DNA of 6,525 nucleotides, from the NCBI GenBank assembly GCA_027858355.1, contig JAQICW010000214.1, positions 1 through 6,525 on the forward strand. The letters are read 5' to 3'. Within the stretch, counting starts at the first letter, position 1. Every line of letters starts with the position of its first letter. The notes under the pieces are model-generated. The model was not told the DNA's origin, searched no databases, and worked only from the letters and a program-made list of their open reading frames with translations. The position numbers were made by a program, and so were the translations under genes. Positions 1 to 6,234 of the stretch are shown here, piece by piece. This DNA comes from Desulfobacula sp. (GTDB taxonomy: Bacteria > Desulfobacterota > Desulfobacteria > Desulfobacterales > Desulfobacteraceae).

Positions 1-153
1 ACACGAAGCATCAAAGGACGGAAAAGCTCCGAACGTTTATGGACTGTAATTGCAACATGTGCATTACAAGGTCGATCAGCATTCAATTTTATACTGCAAG
101 CAGTTCAGGCGTATTTCAATAATGATCCAGCCCCATCCCTTGTGCCCGGGTGA
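1..153 (+). CDS. IS66-family transposase, C-terminal fragment (5' end outside window)
   Basis: The frame is open from base 1 and ends at the TGA at 151-153, giving 50 residues. The peptide contains SIKGRKSSERLWTVIATC, then ALQGRSAFNFILQAVQAYF, and ends PAPSLVPG. This is the usual C-terminus of IS66-family (DDE_Tnp_IS66) transposases: the last part of the catalytic core with a K/R-rich xRxSER-W segment, an 'ATCxxQGRS' block and a Pro-rich PSLxP tail. The protein catalyses DNA strand transfer during IS transposition. The catalytic aspartates and the N-terminal domain lie left of the window, so I cannot say whether the element is intact. The coding strand is opposite to all neighbouring genes, as expected for an inserted element. 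The family assignment comes from motif memory, not from a search. Confidence 0.85.
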   Translation, partial: TRSIKGRKSSERLWTVIATCALQGRSAFNFILQAVQAYFNNDPAPSLVPG

Positions 154-368
154 TACTTGAATTCTCACGCTGATCATAAAGCCGATATTTCCTAAGACGT
201 CATTGAACATACCATTTTCTTTTTGCCACCCTCCTTTAATCCAACATTTTAATCAAGGATGAAACGGTAGAAGCAGTAGTATATCTTTAAGATTTTTTCC
301 ATTATTGTAGCGATACAAAATGCCTTTTATCTTTCTGTCTTTCCAATTTTCAATGGGGGCATTTGAGG

Positions 369-382
369 CCGTGAACGGTTAC
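369..382. repeat. Presumed IS66 right terminal inverted repeat
   Basis: The plus strand reads CCGTGAACGGTTAC, so the inward-reading minus strand starts GTAACCGTTCACGG. It contains a small internal palindrome, GTAACCGTTCAC versus GTGAACGGTTAC. IS66-family ends start with GTAA and the elements usually duplicate 8 bp of target. The 8 bases just outside (383-390, CCTTTTTT) would be one copy of that duplication. The second copy would lie beyond the left edge of the window. Confidence 0.55.
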
Positions 383-1023
383 CCTTTTTTTATCATTTCA
401 TCAGATTCAAGGGCTGACAAAATACCGTCGCGGAATTCAGGCAAGGGCAGTTTTAAAAGATCAAAATAGGCAGGATAGTCCAGATACTGTAAGACTTCTT
501 CAGCACGGATATTATCTGCGGCAATTTCACGTTCAAAAGGGGTTTTATCAAAAACACGCCAAAGTTCACGCTCTTTTTCCGGATAATCCTTGAGTTTTTT
601 CTTATAAGACCCGACACGAATAAATTCCGTGTTCTTAAATTGGACAGGGTGCCTGAAGGCTGCTCCAATTTCAAGGATAACCACTTTTTTGGAATCCACA
701 GTGAGTTCATAAAAATGGAAATTAATTTTGGGAGAAAGTAGGCGTAGCAACCAGCTTTCAAGTTCTTCATTTCCAACTTTTTTGCTATGAGGTGAAAACA
801 GTGTACCACTAATATTGTGGGGATTGTCCTCAATCCCCCAGAGCATATAGGCCTTAATTTTACCTGTGAATGCTGCCGAATTTGCTAAAGCAGATAGGTA
901 TTCACCGATTTCTTCTGGTGTGTCATTCTGGTGTTTGAATTCCAACCATTCGGTTTTTGCCGGTAGGTTTCTCAATTCACTTAAAAGGTTGATAAGAAAC
1001 TCTTTTGAGCGCTTAACGATCAT
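379..1023 (-). pseudogene. AlbA_2/Schlafen-type putative nucleic-acid-binding protein, truncated by IS insertion
   Basis: The ATG at 1021-1023 is preceded by GAGG (1033-1036) at good spacing, so the start is sound. The 214 residues show an AlbA_2 (Schlafen AAA_4-like) domain: TEWLEFK at 24-30, an N-S-A helix near 48-50, GIEDNPHNISGT at 63-74, and VGSYKKKLKDYPEKERELW near 137-155. A linker follows with LDYPAYFDLLKLPLPEFRDGIL, which in full-length relatives is followed by a helix-turn-helix and a further C-terminal region (often about 450-550 aa in all). Here the reading frame breaks off at ESDEMIKKG, and its TAA (379-381) lies inside the presumed IS terminus. Family members are predicted to bind nucleic acid or NTP and to act as regulators; some sit in defence loci. 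The fragment keeps the whole AlbA_2 domain, so residual function is possible. The 3' part of the gene should lie beyond the left side of the IS. Confidence 0.75.
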
Positions 1024-1092
1024 TTAGGCTTTCCTCAATCGGTTTGTAATTCTATTGAACCAGCCATCTTTATTTGTTTTTATACATGTCAT
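1024..1092 (-). CDS. Possible 22-codon leader ORF before the AlbA_2 gene
   Basis: An ATG-started frame (MTCIKTNKDGWF...) ends in a TAA directly abutting the ATG of the AlbA_2 gene. It fills the 73-bp gap after the deaminase gene. I see no clear ribosome-binding site in front of it. The only support is its exact abutment and the downstream gene's GAGG lying inside it, which would fit translational coupling. It may equally be chance. Confidence 0.15.
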   Translation of the reverse strand: MTCIKTNKDGWFNRITNRLRKA

Positions 1093-1096
1093 GGTA

Positions 1097-1621
1097 TTAT
1101 TGGCCTTGACGCTGTTTAATGATTTTATCAAGTTCGTCTCGATTTACAGTAAAGATACGGTTCGAAATATCAACAAGTTCTTCTGAGCAAGCAGCCTGTT
1201 TAAAAAATTTCCCTTCAGCCAAACCAATCCACACTTTTGGCATTGTATCCATTTGGTGGACCATACCCCCAAAGTCATTCGGTGCGACATGGTAAACCCT
1301 GCTGATCCCACTTACAAGTAAACGGGTCAGGCACATTGGGCAGGATTCTAGGGAAGTGTAGAGTGTGTAGCCGGTCATGCAGGTGACATCCTGATAATTA
1401 TTTTCAAACTCATCCATTACCACCATTTCTGCATGTCGGTCACTTCTGAAATACGGCTTAAAGACCTGATTGTGCCCTTCTGTGACCACTTGAAAGTTTT
1501 TATCCACCAAAATGCATCCAATACCAATATTGCCTCCATTATATATAACCTTTCTCACATGAAACCACACCTCTGTTTTTAATAAAAATGTGGTAGAATT
1601 TGTCGAACATATATTTTTCAA
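1097..1621 (-). CDS. Cytidine/deoxycytidylate deaminase-family zinc-dependent deaminase
   Basis: This protein belongs to the CMP/dCMP (nucleoside/tRNA) deaminase fold. The substrate-side strand is NIGIGCILVDKN (31-42). The catalytic zinc motif is DRHAEM (61-66), with His63 as ligand and Glu65 as proton shuttle. The second zinc motif is SLESCPMC (90-97), with Cys94 and Cys97; Ser replaces the usual Pro before the first Cys. It should hydrolytically remove an amino group from a cytosine-, adenine- or guanine-like ring, but the substrate cannot be read from the sequence. The first possible start is a TTG at 1619-1621, only three codons after a stop, giving 174 aa and an 83-bp overlap with the asparagine synthetase gene. 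A GTG at 1556-1558, preceded by AGAGGTG, is a good alternative giving 153 aa and a 20-bp overlap. Either way it is translationally coupled to the synthetase gene. A pathway link between the two is inference. Confidence 0.88.
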   Translation of the reverse strand: MKNICSTNSTTFLLKTEVWFHVRKVIYNGGNIGIGCILVDKNFQVVTEGHNQVFKPYFRSDRHAEMVVMDEFENNYQDVTCMTGYTLYTSLESCPMCLTRLLVSGISRVYHVAPNDFGGMVHQMDTMPKVWIGLAEGKFFKQAACSEELVDISNRIFTVNRDELDKIIKQRQGQ

Positions 1622-3248
1622 TATCCGTATTTAAGTACATTTCATATTCCTGATGTGGCAGGGGTTTTTCCCCCTGCTGCTTTTTAAACGCTTTCTCTGA
1701 AAATGTAACAAGGGTTTCCAGGGAGTTGTTCAGGGCGTAAGGCATGCCAATTTTTTTTCTGGCAGCCACATCTTTAAATAGGGGAATGTTGGTCTTTGCA
1801 GCAAACTCTTTTAAGATGAGTTTTGTATTTTTGTCAGGCGATACTTTATTTTCAATTGAAAAATTAAGCGCCCAATCTCTAAGATCATCATATAAAAATA
1901 GAGGACGGGCCTCAAAGGAGAAGGCAGAGCTTGATCGGTCAACGCTCCATAGGTGACAGTTGGTAAGGCCAGGTCCCATTAGAAGATCAAAGATTTCTTT
2001 TCTCATTTCATCTTTTTTTGAGTCATCATTAGGGAACTTTTCCATTATATATTGGTTTATTTCTGTATCCCCATTATTGATTTTTGCTGACCTTGCACGG
2101 AGTCTGTCGCCTATACCAAGGGGGTGGGAATGCATCCAATAGTATCCGCCAAAAAGTTCATCGGCTCCTTCACCACAATATGCAACTTTATGTTTTTTGC
2201 TGATTTGATGTGACAAGAGGTGAAAGGCAAGACTCCCAAGGACATAAAAAATTCCATCCGTCACAATAGACTCATAGTGATAAATATAATGATCAAGAAA
2301 ATCGATACATTCGCGCGAGCCGGTTTTATATTCAATGTGGTTGGTGCCGATTTCAGCGGCCACTTTGTTTGCGTATATGAGATCTTCACAACCTTTATCA
2401 TCAAATAGTGTAAAGGTATCAAGGGGGTCATTGGCATTTTGTTGAAGAAAATATGTCATTAGGGTGGAATCGATTCCACCTGAAAGATAAACCGCCTGGG
2501 AATGTTTTGAATGGCCAAGATATAATTGGGAAGCACAATTCATTATGTCTGAATATCTTGTCAATGTGTCTGGAGAGTTCCATACTTCCCTGCCGTAAAA
2601 GGACGGCTTGAGAGCATTGTATTTTGTGACCTTTATTTCCCCACGGAAAAAAGAGAGACATGACCCTGGCGGGACCTGCTTAATGCCTTTAAACATAGTT
2701 TTTTCAAGGTCAAAGACAAATCCGAATACTGCAGTTTCTGCAAGCGCATCCTTATCAATATGGATCATTTTGTCGGTGCTTCTCAACAATGCTTTGATCT
2801 CGGATGCGAAATACAAATTGTTGCCGGAAGTATAATAAACAAGCGGCTTTATTCCGGTGGTATCCCGAACCAACAGCAATTTATCCGGCGTCATGATGGC
2901 AATGGCAAACATCCCCTTGAGTTTGCTGAACGCTTTTTCTCCAAATTTTAGATACAATTCCAGGATAAGGAAGGCTTCATCCTGGATAGGCTTTGAAGGG
3001 AATAGTTGGCACAGTTCATCAAAGTTGTAGATTTCACCATTAAAAACCAGGGCAATCTTTTGATCATCAGTCTTGACCGGTTGGTTGACACCAGCAGATC
3101 CAAAAATATCCAGCCTACAGAATCCAAGGGAACCCCAGTGGTAATGTTCTATTTTTCTTCCATCCGGCCCCCTGTGGAGCAGGGCATCCAACATATTTGT
3201 TGTCAGGGAGGGTTCACTCGACCCATAAACACCGCAGATTCCACACAT
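1539..3248 (-). CDS. Asparagine synthetase B-like, glutamine-hydrolysing amidotransferase
   Basis: This 569-aa protein has both AsnB domains. The N-terminal class II glutaminase begins MCGICGVYG, with Cys2 as nucleophile after Met removal. It continues with HRGPDG (25-30), FNGEIYNF (69-76) and RDTTGIKPL (128-136). The C-terminal synthetase domain has the ATP PP-loop YLSGGIDST (254-262), the pyrophosphate-binding CGEGADELFGGY (358-369) and a divergent SSSAFSFEARPLFLYDDL segment (439-456). All glutaminase and ATP motifs are intact, so ammonia from glutamine is probably channelled to an adenylated carboxylate. The C-terminal third diverges from housekeeping AsnB. With small unknown genes upstream and a deaminase downstream, the substrate may be something other than free aspartate; that is inference. 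The ATG at 3246-3248 overlaps the upstream stop as TAATG, and no strong ribosome-binding site is visible, so reinitiation or coupling is likely. The 3' end overlaps the deaminase gene. Confidence 0.93.
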   Translation of the reverse strand: MCGICGVYGSSEPSLTTNMLDALLHRGPDGRKIEHYHWGSLGFCRLDIFGSAGVNQPVKTDDQKIALVFNGEIYNFDELCQLFPSKPIQDEAFLILELYLKFGEKAFSKLKGMFAIAIMTPDKLLLVRDTTGIKPLVYYTSGNNLYFASEIKALLRSTDKMIHIDKDALAETAVFGFVFDLEKTMFKGIKQVPPGSCLSFFRGEIKVTKYNALKPSFYGREVWNSPDTLTRYSDIMNCASQLYLGHSKHSQAVYLSGGIDSTLMTYFLQQNANDPLDTFTLFDDKGCEDLIYANKVAAEIGTNHIEYKTGSRECIDFLDHYIYHYESIVTDGIFYVLGSLAFHLLSHQISKKHKVAYCGEGADELFGGYYWMHSHPLGIGDRLRARSAKINNGDTEINQYIMEKFPNDDSKKDEMRKEIFDLLMGPGLTNCHLWSVDRSSSAFSFEARPLFLYDDLRDWALNFSIENKVSPDKNTKLILKEFAAKTNIPLFKDVAARKKIGMPYALNNSLETLVTFSEKAFKKQQGEKPLPHQEYEMYLNTDIEKYMFDKFYHIFIKNRGVVSCEKGYI

Positions 3249-3466
3249 TAGGCAAGTTCCATGAGTCCGGCGTATAGTTTTTCATATTCGTTTACTGCTT
3301 CCTGGTCTGTAAGGCTGGCGATGTAGTCACAGATCGCACGGGTGAGAATGCTTTCCCAAAAATTAGTTGCATTTAAGATGGAATTATCTAGGATTGCCCT
3401 TAGAGTTTTCAGATGTTTATTTATATAATTTTTATCTTCCTCTTTCTCGCTGGTTATCTTGTGCAT
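3248..3466 (-). CDS. Small helical protein of unknown function, probably the 3' part of a frameshifted gene
   Basis: This is a 72-codon frame from the ATG at 3464-3466. The part after about residue 8 is rich in Lys, Glu, Leu and Ala and looks all-helical, with segments such as NATNFWESILTRAICDYIAS and EYEKLYAGLMELA. Its stop overlaps the asparagine synthetase ATG as TAATG, which is strong evidence that the 3' end is a real coding end. The annotated ATG has no ribosome-binding site and lies inside another frame (3432-3545) that has a convincing coupled start. Joining the two frames near 3441-3452 would give one protein of about 99 aa. I do not recognise a family. It could be a small partner or regulator of the synthetase. 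Confidence 0.5.
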   Translation of the reverse strand: MHKITSEKEEDKNYINKHLKTLRAILDNSILNATNFWESILTRAICDYIASLTDQEAVNEYEKLYAGLMELA

Positions 3467-3545
3467 CTTTAAGGGTATTAAAGTATTCAGAGAGTTCTTT
3501 TCTTTTGTCTAAAGCGGCCTTTATCTCATTGGATTTCCCGTTCAT
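3432..3545 (-). CDS. Small ORF (37 aa), probable 5' part of the same frameshifted small gene
   Basis: The ATG at 3543-3545 overlaps the TGA of the preceding ORF as ATGA, a classic coupled junction. The peptide starts MNGKSNEIKAALDKRKEL and is helical and charged, like the following frame. It runs into a stop at 3432-3434 after a short Arg-rich tail (NQRERGR) typical of out-of-frame reading. A shift to the next frame around the CAGCGAGAAAGAGG stretch continues smoothly into the frame ending at 3248. The shift needed is +1 (or -2), not the common programmed -1 type. A recent mutation or a sequencing error is therefore more likely than recoding. No known family was recognised. Confidence 0.4.
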   Translation of the reverse strand: MNGKSNEIKAALDKRKELSEYFNTLKDAQDNQRERGR

Positions 3546-3739
3546 AAGTCTTTTAATTTACCCAAAATATTTTTCATAGCTTGTTTTTCACTTTCTAAAA
3601 ATTTCTTCAAAAGATCATCGTCCAGAATAGCGGCTATAATGAACTTTAATCCAGAATCCGGCCACAGGCATATTACAAATATTGTCCTTGAACTTTCACG
3701 TGACAATCTGGAAACAATATAACGGCTGGCTGAGAACAA
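3542..3739 (-). CDS. Short ORF (65 aa) of unknown function, probably the 3' end of a damaged gene
   Basis: This frame opens immediately after an in-frame TAA with a TTG (3737-3739) that has no ribosome-binding site. The start is therefore doubtful and the N-terminus may not be genuine. The C-terminal half looks like real protein: a hydrophobic stretch with FVICLWPDSGLKFIIAAIL (residues 21-39), then an acidic and basic helix with DDDLLKKFLESEKQAMKNIL. The TGA overlaps the next ATG as ATGA, supporting a true coding end within an operon. Upstream minus-strand frames (3696-3822) contain protein-like pieces in two other registers, which suggests that one gene has suffered indels. I cannot name a family. 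Confidence 0.4.
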   Translation of the reverse strand: MFSASRYIVSRLSRESSRTIFVICLWPDSGLKFIIAAILDDDLLKKFLESEKQAMKNILGKLKDL

Positions 3740-3822
3740 TTACTTCACTTATCCCATCTGAGGAAACTGTGAAGTTCGTAATCCAGGAAGAGTTCTTTCA
3801 TAATTTCGGCTCTTTCAAGCAT
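3696..3822 (-). pseudogene. Possible decayed 5' part of the gene ending at 3542
   Basis: Two short minus-strand pieces look coding. The first, from the ATG at 3820-3822, begins MLERAEIMKELFLDYELHSF and ends at a TGA at 3745-3747. An inner ATG at 3799-3801 has a GAAAGAG about 9 bases upstream. The second, in another register, reads SEVIVLSQPLYCFQIVT and stops at 3696-3698. The 65-codon frame follows in the third register. Together they suggest a single gene of about 90 aa with two indels, leading into the small-gene/asnB/deaminase operon. The evidence is only residue composition and order, so confidence is low. Confidence 0.22.
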
Positions 3823-3885
3823 ACCGCGATTTATCGAATAATTAGAAACCAAAAGAGATCAACCTATCTATGGCTATGTAGAGGC

Positions 3886-3908
3886 AAAAAACTTTAGACT
3901 CTCAAGTT
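3886..3908 (-). terminator. Weak candidate terminator after the chemoreceptor gene
   Basis: On the minus strand, 14 bases after the MCP stop codon, there is an AACTT...AAGTT inverted repeat (arms 3904-3908 and 3890-3894) followed by a run of six T. The stem is short and AT-rich. Inner AGA/TCT bases could extend it only at the cost of a very tight loop. It is well placed to separate the chemotaxis unit from the downstream cluster, but as a structure it is weak. Confidence 0.3.
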
Positions 3909-3921
3909 GATAAGTATTTTT

Positions 3922-5610
3922 TTAAATTTTAAACTGGTCCACTGTTGTTTTAAGTTCCCCTGACAATTGATTCAAGTCACCGGCACTGGCATTGACCTGC
4001 GAACTATTGTTTGACATCTCGTTTGCCGCCTGATTTACCTCTGCTATATCTTTTGCGATTTCATTTGCCACTGTTGAACTCTGGGCCACGTTCTCGGTCA
4101 TTTCCTTAATTCCCTGGGCTGCTTGGGTAACGTTAGAAGCGATCTCTTTTGTGGTGACAGACTGTTCCTCCACTGCTGCTGCAACCGTGTCGATCATCTC
4201 ATTCACACTATTGATTGCAGTAGCTGTCTCTTCAATTTCAGAAACAGTTTGATGGGTTGAACTTTGAATACTCTCAATTTTTTCTTTGATTTCAAGGGTC
4301 GCTTCTGCGGTCTGCCTTGCCAGGTCCTTGATCTCGCTTGCCACAACTGCGAATCCCTTACCAGCTTCTCCTGCACGGGCAGCTTCAATGGTGGCATTTA
4401 ATGCCAGAAGGTTGGTCTGTTCTGAAATATCGTTAATGGTTTCCACAACCTTTCCGATATCCTTGGCAGACTTGCTTAGATGATCAATATTTTCAGATGC
4501 CTGCTTTGTTCTGGAGACCACCTGATTACTTGAGACCCGGGTTTTTTCAGTGTTCTGGGCAATTTCATTAATCGTTGACGTCATCTCTTCAGCTGCTGCG
4601 GACATCATACTTATATTTGTTGAAGATTGCTCTGCTGCTGCGGCTATCGATGTCATATTGGAACTCATCTCCTCGGCTGCCGTTGCCACGGTGTTGGATT
4701 TGGCAGACATTCTATCTGAGCCTTCAGACATCTTTTTAGAAATGGTCAAAAGTCCGCTGGAAGATCCGTCAAGCTTTTCAGAATTTCCTGCAATATCAAT
4801 AATAAGTTTCTGGAGTTTCTCAATAAATACATTGAACCATTCCGAGAGTTCTCCCACCTCATCTTTATTTTTAATTTCAAGACGTGTTGTCAGGTTTCCC
4901 TCTCCCTGCGCAATATCTTTCAGTCCGATCACCGCTTGCTTAAGTGGTCCGGTAATACCCCTGCTGATAATTACGGAAAGAAAAAGACCGATCAGAATAC
5001 CGATTCCCAATATGGCTAAAAGCATAATGATGGTTCTTTGATAAGCATCGGATGAAATCTTATGGTCTTTGTGCGAAATGCTGATATTAATTTCTGTCAG
5101 CGTATTAAGATAATTCCTCATTTGCTCAAATTTTTCTTTTGCGCTTCCTAATGATAGATCAAGGGCTACACGGCGGCCCTCTCGTGTATCTGCAATTCGT
5201 CCGTCAACCACTTGTTTGGAAATGGTCAACCATTCTTTCCTGGCCACGTCATATTTTGGTATAAGCGCCTTTTCTTCATCCGTGATAGGCAAAGCCTTAT
5301 ATTTCTCCCAGCGTTCATCAGATTGCTTCAGGTTCTCCTCATAATCTTCAACCAGTTTCTTGAACTCATCCGAGCTGGCATTTGCAAAAATCATGGATCT
5401 TTCCGACACTAATAGCTGTTGGAGATCGCGATCAGCCTCAATCAAATTTAAAACGGCTGGTAACCGCACAGTAAATATATTGTCTAAATTGTGCTCAATA
5501 TTCTTTGCGCTTCGATATCCTGTAAAGCCAATTATTCCCATGAATACAATCATAACGGAGAAACCGAAGACGAGCTTTACAGATATTTTAAGGTTGTTAA
5601 ACCATTCCAT
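3922..5610 (-). CDS. Methyl-accepting chemotaxis protein (4-helix-bundle sensor, HAMP, signalling domain)
   Basis: This 562-aa transmembrane chemoreceptor passes periplasmic signals to CheA/CheW. Its parts are: transmembrane helix 1 at about 12-32; a periplasmic helical 4HB_MCP-type sensor at about 33-190; transmembrane helix 2 at about 193-215; HAMP at about 216-268 ([10 protein letters not shown]...[11 protein letters not shown]); and a long coiled-coil signalling domain. The signalling hairpin tip is near 392-425, with [20 protein letters not shown] followed by [28 protein letters not shown] heptads near 310-345 and AAAVEEQS near 477-484 are probable methylation helices. There is no C-terminal CheR/CheB pentapeptide; the protein ends DQFKI. 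I chose the ATG at 5608-5610, not the TTG 12 codons upstream, because AAAGGAG sits 6 bases before it and the upstream start would place a hairpin within the gene. It lies 60 bp downstream of the Cache protein gene, probably in the same operon. Confidence 0.96.
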   Translation of the reverse strand: MEWFNNLKISVKLVFGFSVMIVFMGIIGFTGYRSAKNIEHNLDNIFTVRLPAVLNLIEADRDLQQLLVSERSMIFANASSDEFKKLVEDYEENLKQSDERWEKYKALPITDEEKALIPKYDVARKEWLTISKQVVDGRIADTREGRRVALDLSLGSAKEKFEQMRNYLNTLTEINISISHKDHKISSDAYQRTIIMLLAILGIGILIGLFLSVIISRGITGPLKQAVIGLKDIAQGEGNLTTRLEIKNKDEVGELSEWFNVFIEKLQKLIIDIAGNSEKLDGSSSGLLTISKKMSEGSDRMSAKSNTVATAAEEMSSNMTSIAAAAEQSSTNISMMSAAAEEMTSTINEIAQNTEKTRVSSNQVVSRTKQASENIDHLSKSAKDIGKVVETINDISEQTNLLALNATIEAARAGEAGKGFAVVASEIKDLARQTAEATLEIKEKIESIQSSTHQTVSEIEETATAINSVNEMIDTVAAAVEEQSVTTKEIASNVTQAAQGIKEMTENVAQSSTVANEIAKDIAEVNQAANEMSNNSSQVNASAGDLNQLSGELKTTVDQFKI

Positions 5611-5616
5611 TGCAGA

Positions 5617-5623
5617 CTCCTTT
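5617..5623 (-). promoter_or_regulatory. Ribosome-binding site that fixes the chemoreceptor start
   Basis: AAAGGAG on the minus strand lies 6 bases before the ATG at 5608-5610. This favours that ATG over the in-frame TTG at 5644-5646, which has no comparable site. Confidence 0.8.
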
Positions 5624-5625
5624 CT

Positions 5626-5653
5626 AAGGGGCTTTCCAAAAGACAAGCCCCTT
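5626..5653. terminator. GC-rich hairpin between the Cache gene and the chemoreceptor gene
   Basis: There is a perfect 9-bp inverted repeat, AAGGGGCTT (5626-5634) and AAGCCCCTT (5645-5653), with a 10-base loop. Read on the plus strand it is followed by TTTTTGATTTTT, so it resembles an intrinsic terminator for transcription coming from the MCP side. On the minus strand, the direction of the flanking genes, there is no T-run after it. There it would be an intercistronic RNA stem just 2 bases before the MCP ribosome-binding site. Such stems can protect or set the relative amount of the upstream message. The role is inferred. Confidence 0.5.
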
Positions 5654-5670
5654 TTTGATTTTTGGACGGC

Positions 5671-6234
5671 CTATTCTATTTTATCGACATCAATACCAAA
5701 TGTGATGGCGCCGATAACCTTGTCTCCGTCTTTGACCGGAACCGATACCTGCACCAGATAGGCCTGGGAGCTGTCGTCAAATTTAACGTCATCAACGAAC
5801 ACAGCACCGCTGCCATCGGCAAACGAATTCTTGAATTTAGCTTCATCGCCCTGCCAGTAGTCCGAAGTTTTATCCGTCATGGCCACGTTGGCGCCTTGAT
5901 TATCCATGACAAAGATTTCTGCATAATAATGGGCTGCTTCCTGAATAGTATACAGGTGTTTTGCGCACTCAGAATCCATTATAGTTTTCATATAATCAGC
6001 AATACCTGCAAAAGCTTTCCACTTTTCGTCCATATCTTTAATCTGATCCAACGTCTTTCCCTTTGCATTTTCAGCTTTTACAGCGCTTACAACGACCGGA
6101 TCAGTTCCCAAATCTACCAAAGTTGAATTTGCAAGATCAACGACTTTCTGGGGTGCCTTCTCCCCGGCAGATACCATTGCTGCCATTGCAATGAAAAACA
6201 TGCCAATAATCATAACCGTCATTGTTTTTTTCAT
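5671..6234 (-). CDS. Secreted Cache/PDC-type sensor protein
   Basis: This 187-aa exported protein starts with a clear signal peptide: KK at 2-3, a hydrophobic core at about 5-20, and probable cleavage after VSA (residue 23). The mature part has a helical first half (about 30-105), then a PAS-like Cache fold with EIFVMDNQGANVAMTDKT (106-123), DYWQGDEAKF (125-134) and VQVSVPVKDGDKVIGAITFG (161-180). That last segment is the conserved final strand pair of Cache domains. There is no transmembrane helix beyond the signal peptide and no output domain, so it should be a soluble periplasmic ligand-binding protein. The ATG at 6232-6234 has AAAGGAG 9 bases upstream. The chemoreceptor gene follows after 60 bp in the same direction. 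Similar stand-alone Cache proteins occur next to receptors, so a role in presenting a ligand to this MCP is a reasonable inference. Ligand unknown. Confidence 0.92.
   Translation of the reverse strand: MKKTMTVMIIGMFFIAMAAMVSAGEKAPQKVVDLANSTLVDLGTDPVVVSAVKAENAKGKTLDQIKDMDEKWKAFAGIADYMKTIMDSECAKHLYTIQEAAHYYAEIFVMDNQGANVAMTDKTSDYWQGDEAKFKNSFADGSGAVFVDDVKFDDSSQAYLVQVSVPVKDGDKVIGAITFGIDVDKIE

Larger units (their letters stand above)
1..382 (+). mobile_element. IS66-like insertion sequence, right-hand part
   Basis: The element consists of the transposase C-terminus (1-153), a 229-bp tail without a convincing gene (154-382), and a presumed terminal inverted repeat ending at 382. Read inward from the outer edge on the minus strand, the end begins GTAACCGTTCACGG. 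This fits the GTAA-x-CG start known for IS66-family ends. The boundary falls exactly where the neighbouring AlbA_2 gene stops matching its family. The left end and its matching repeat are outside the window, so the boundary is inferred. The tail is longer than I would expect for many IS66 elements, which leaves room for a relic of another sequence inside it. Confidence 0.65.

Noticed and set aside
453..833. Second minus-strand frame (126 aa) inside the AlbA_2 gene
   Set aside because: It is a shadow frame within a recognised domain. Its composition is unlike real protein and it has no motif.
1539..3248. Lasso-peptide cyclase (asparagine synthetase-like)
   Set aside because: The glutaminase half is fully intact (MCGICG, NGE) and no lasso precursor or cysteine protease homologue is visible nearby.
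3682..3897. Plus-strand frame (71 aa) in the region between the MCP and the small genes
   Set aside because: It starts at a TTG with no ribosome-binding site and has no family features. Minus-strand pieces in the same place fit the operon direction better, though neither strand is strong.
4550..5041. Long plus-strand open frame (163 aa) opposite the chemoreceptor
   Set aside because: It is the antisense of the repetitive, Ala/Glu/Ser-rich MCP coding sequence. Its composition (Ser/Ile/Ala runs) is what antisense reading of such coiled coils gives, and it has no independent start signal.
5662..6126. Plus-strand open frame (154 aa) opposite the Cache gene
   Set aside because: It lies antisense to a well-supported gene with signal peptide and ribosome-binding site, and shows no recognisable domain or start signal.
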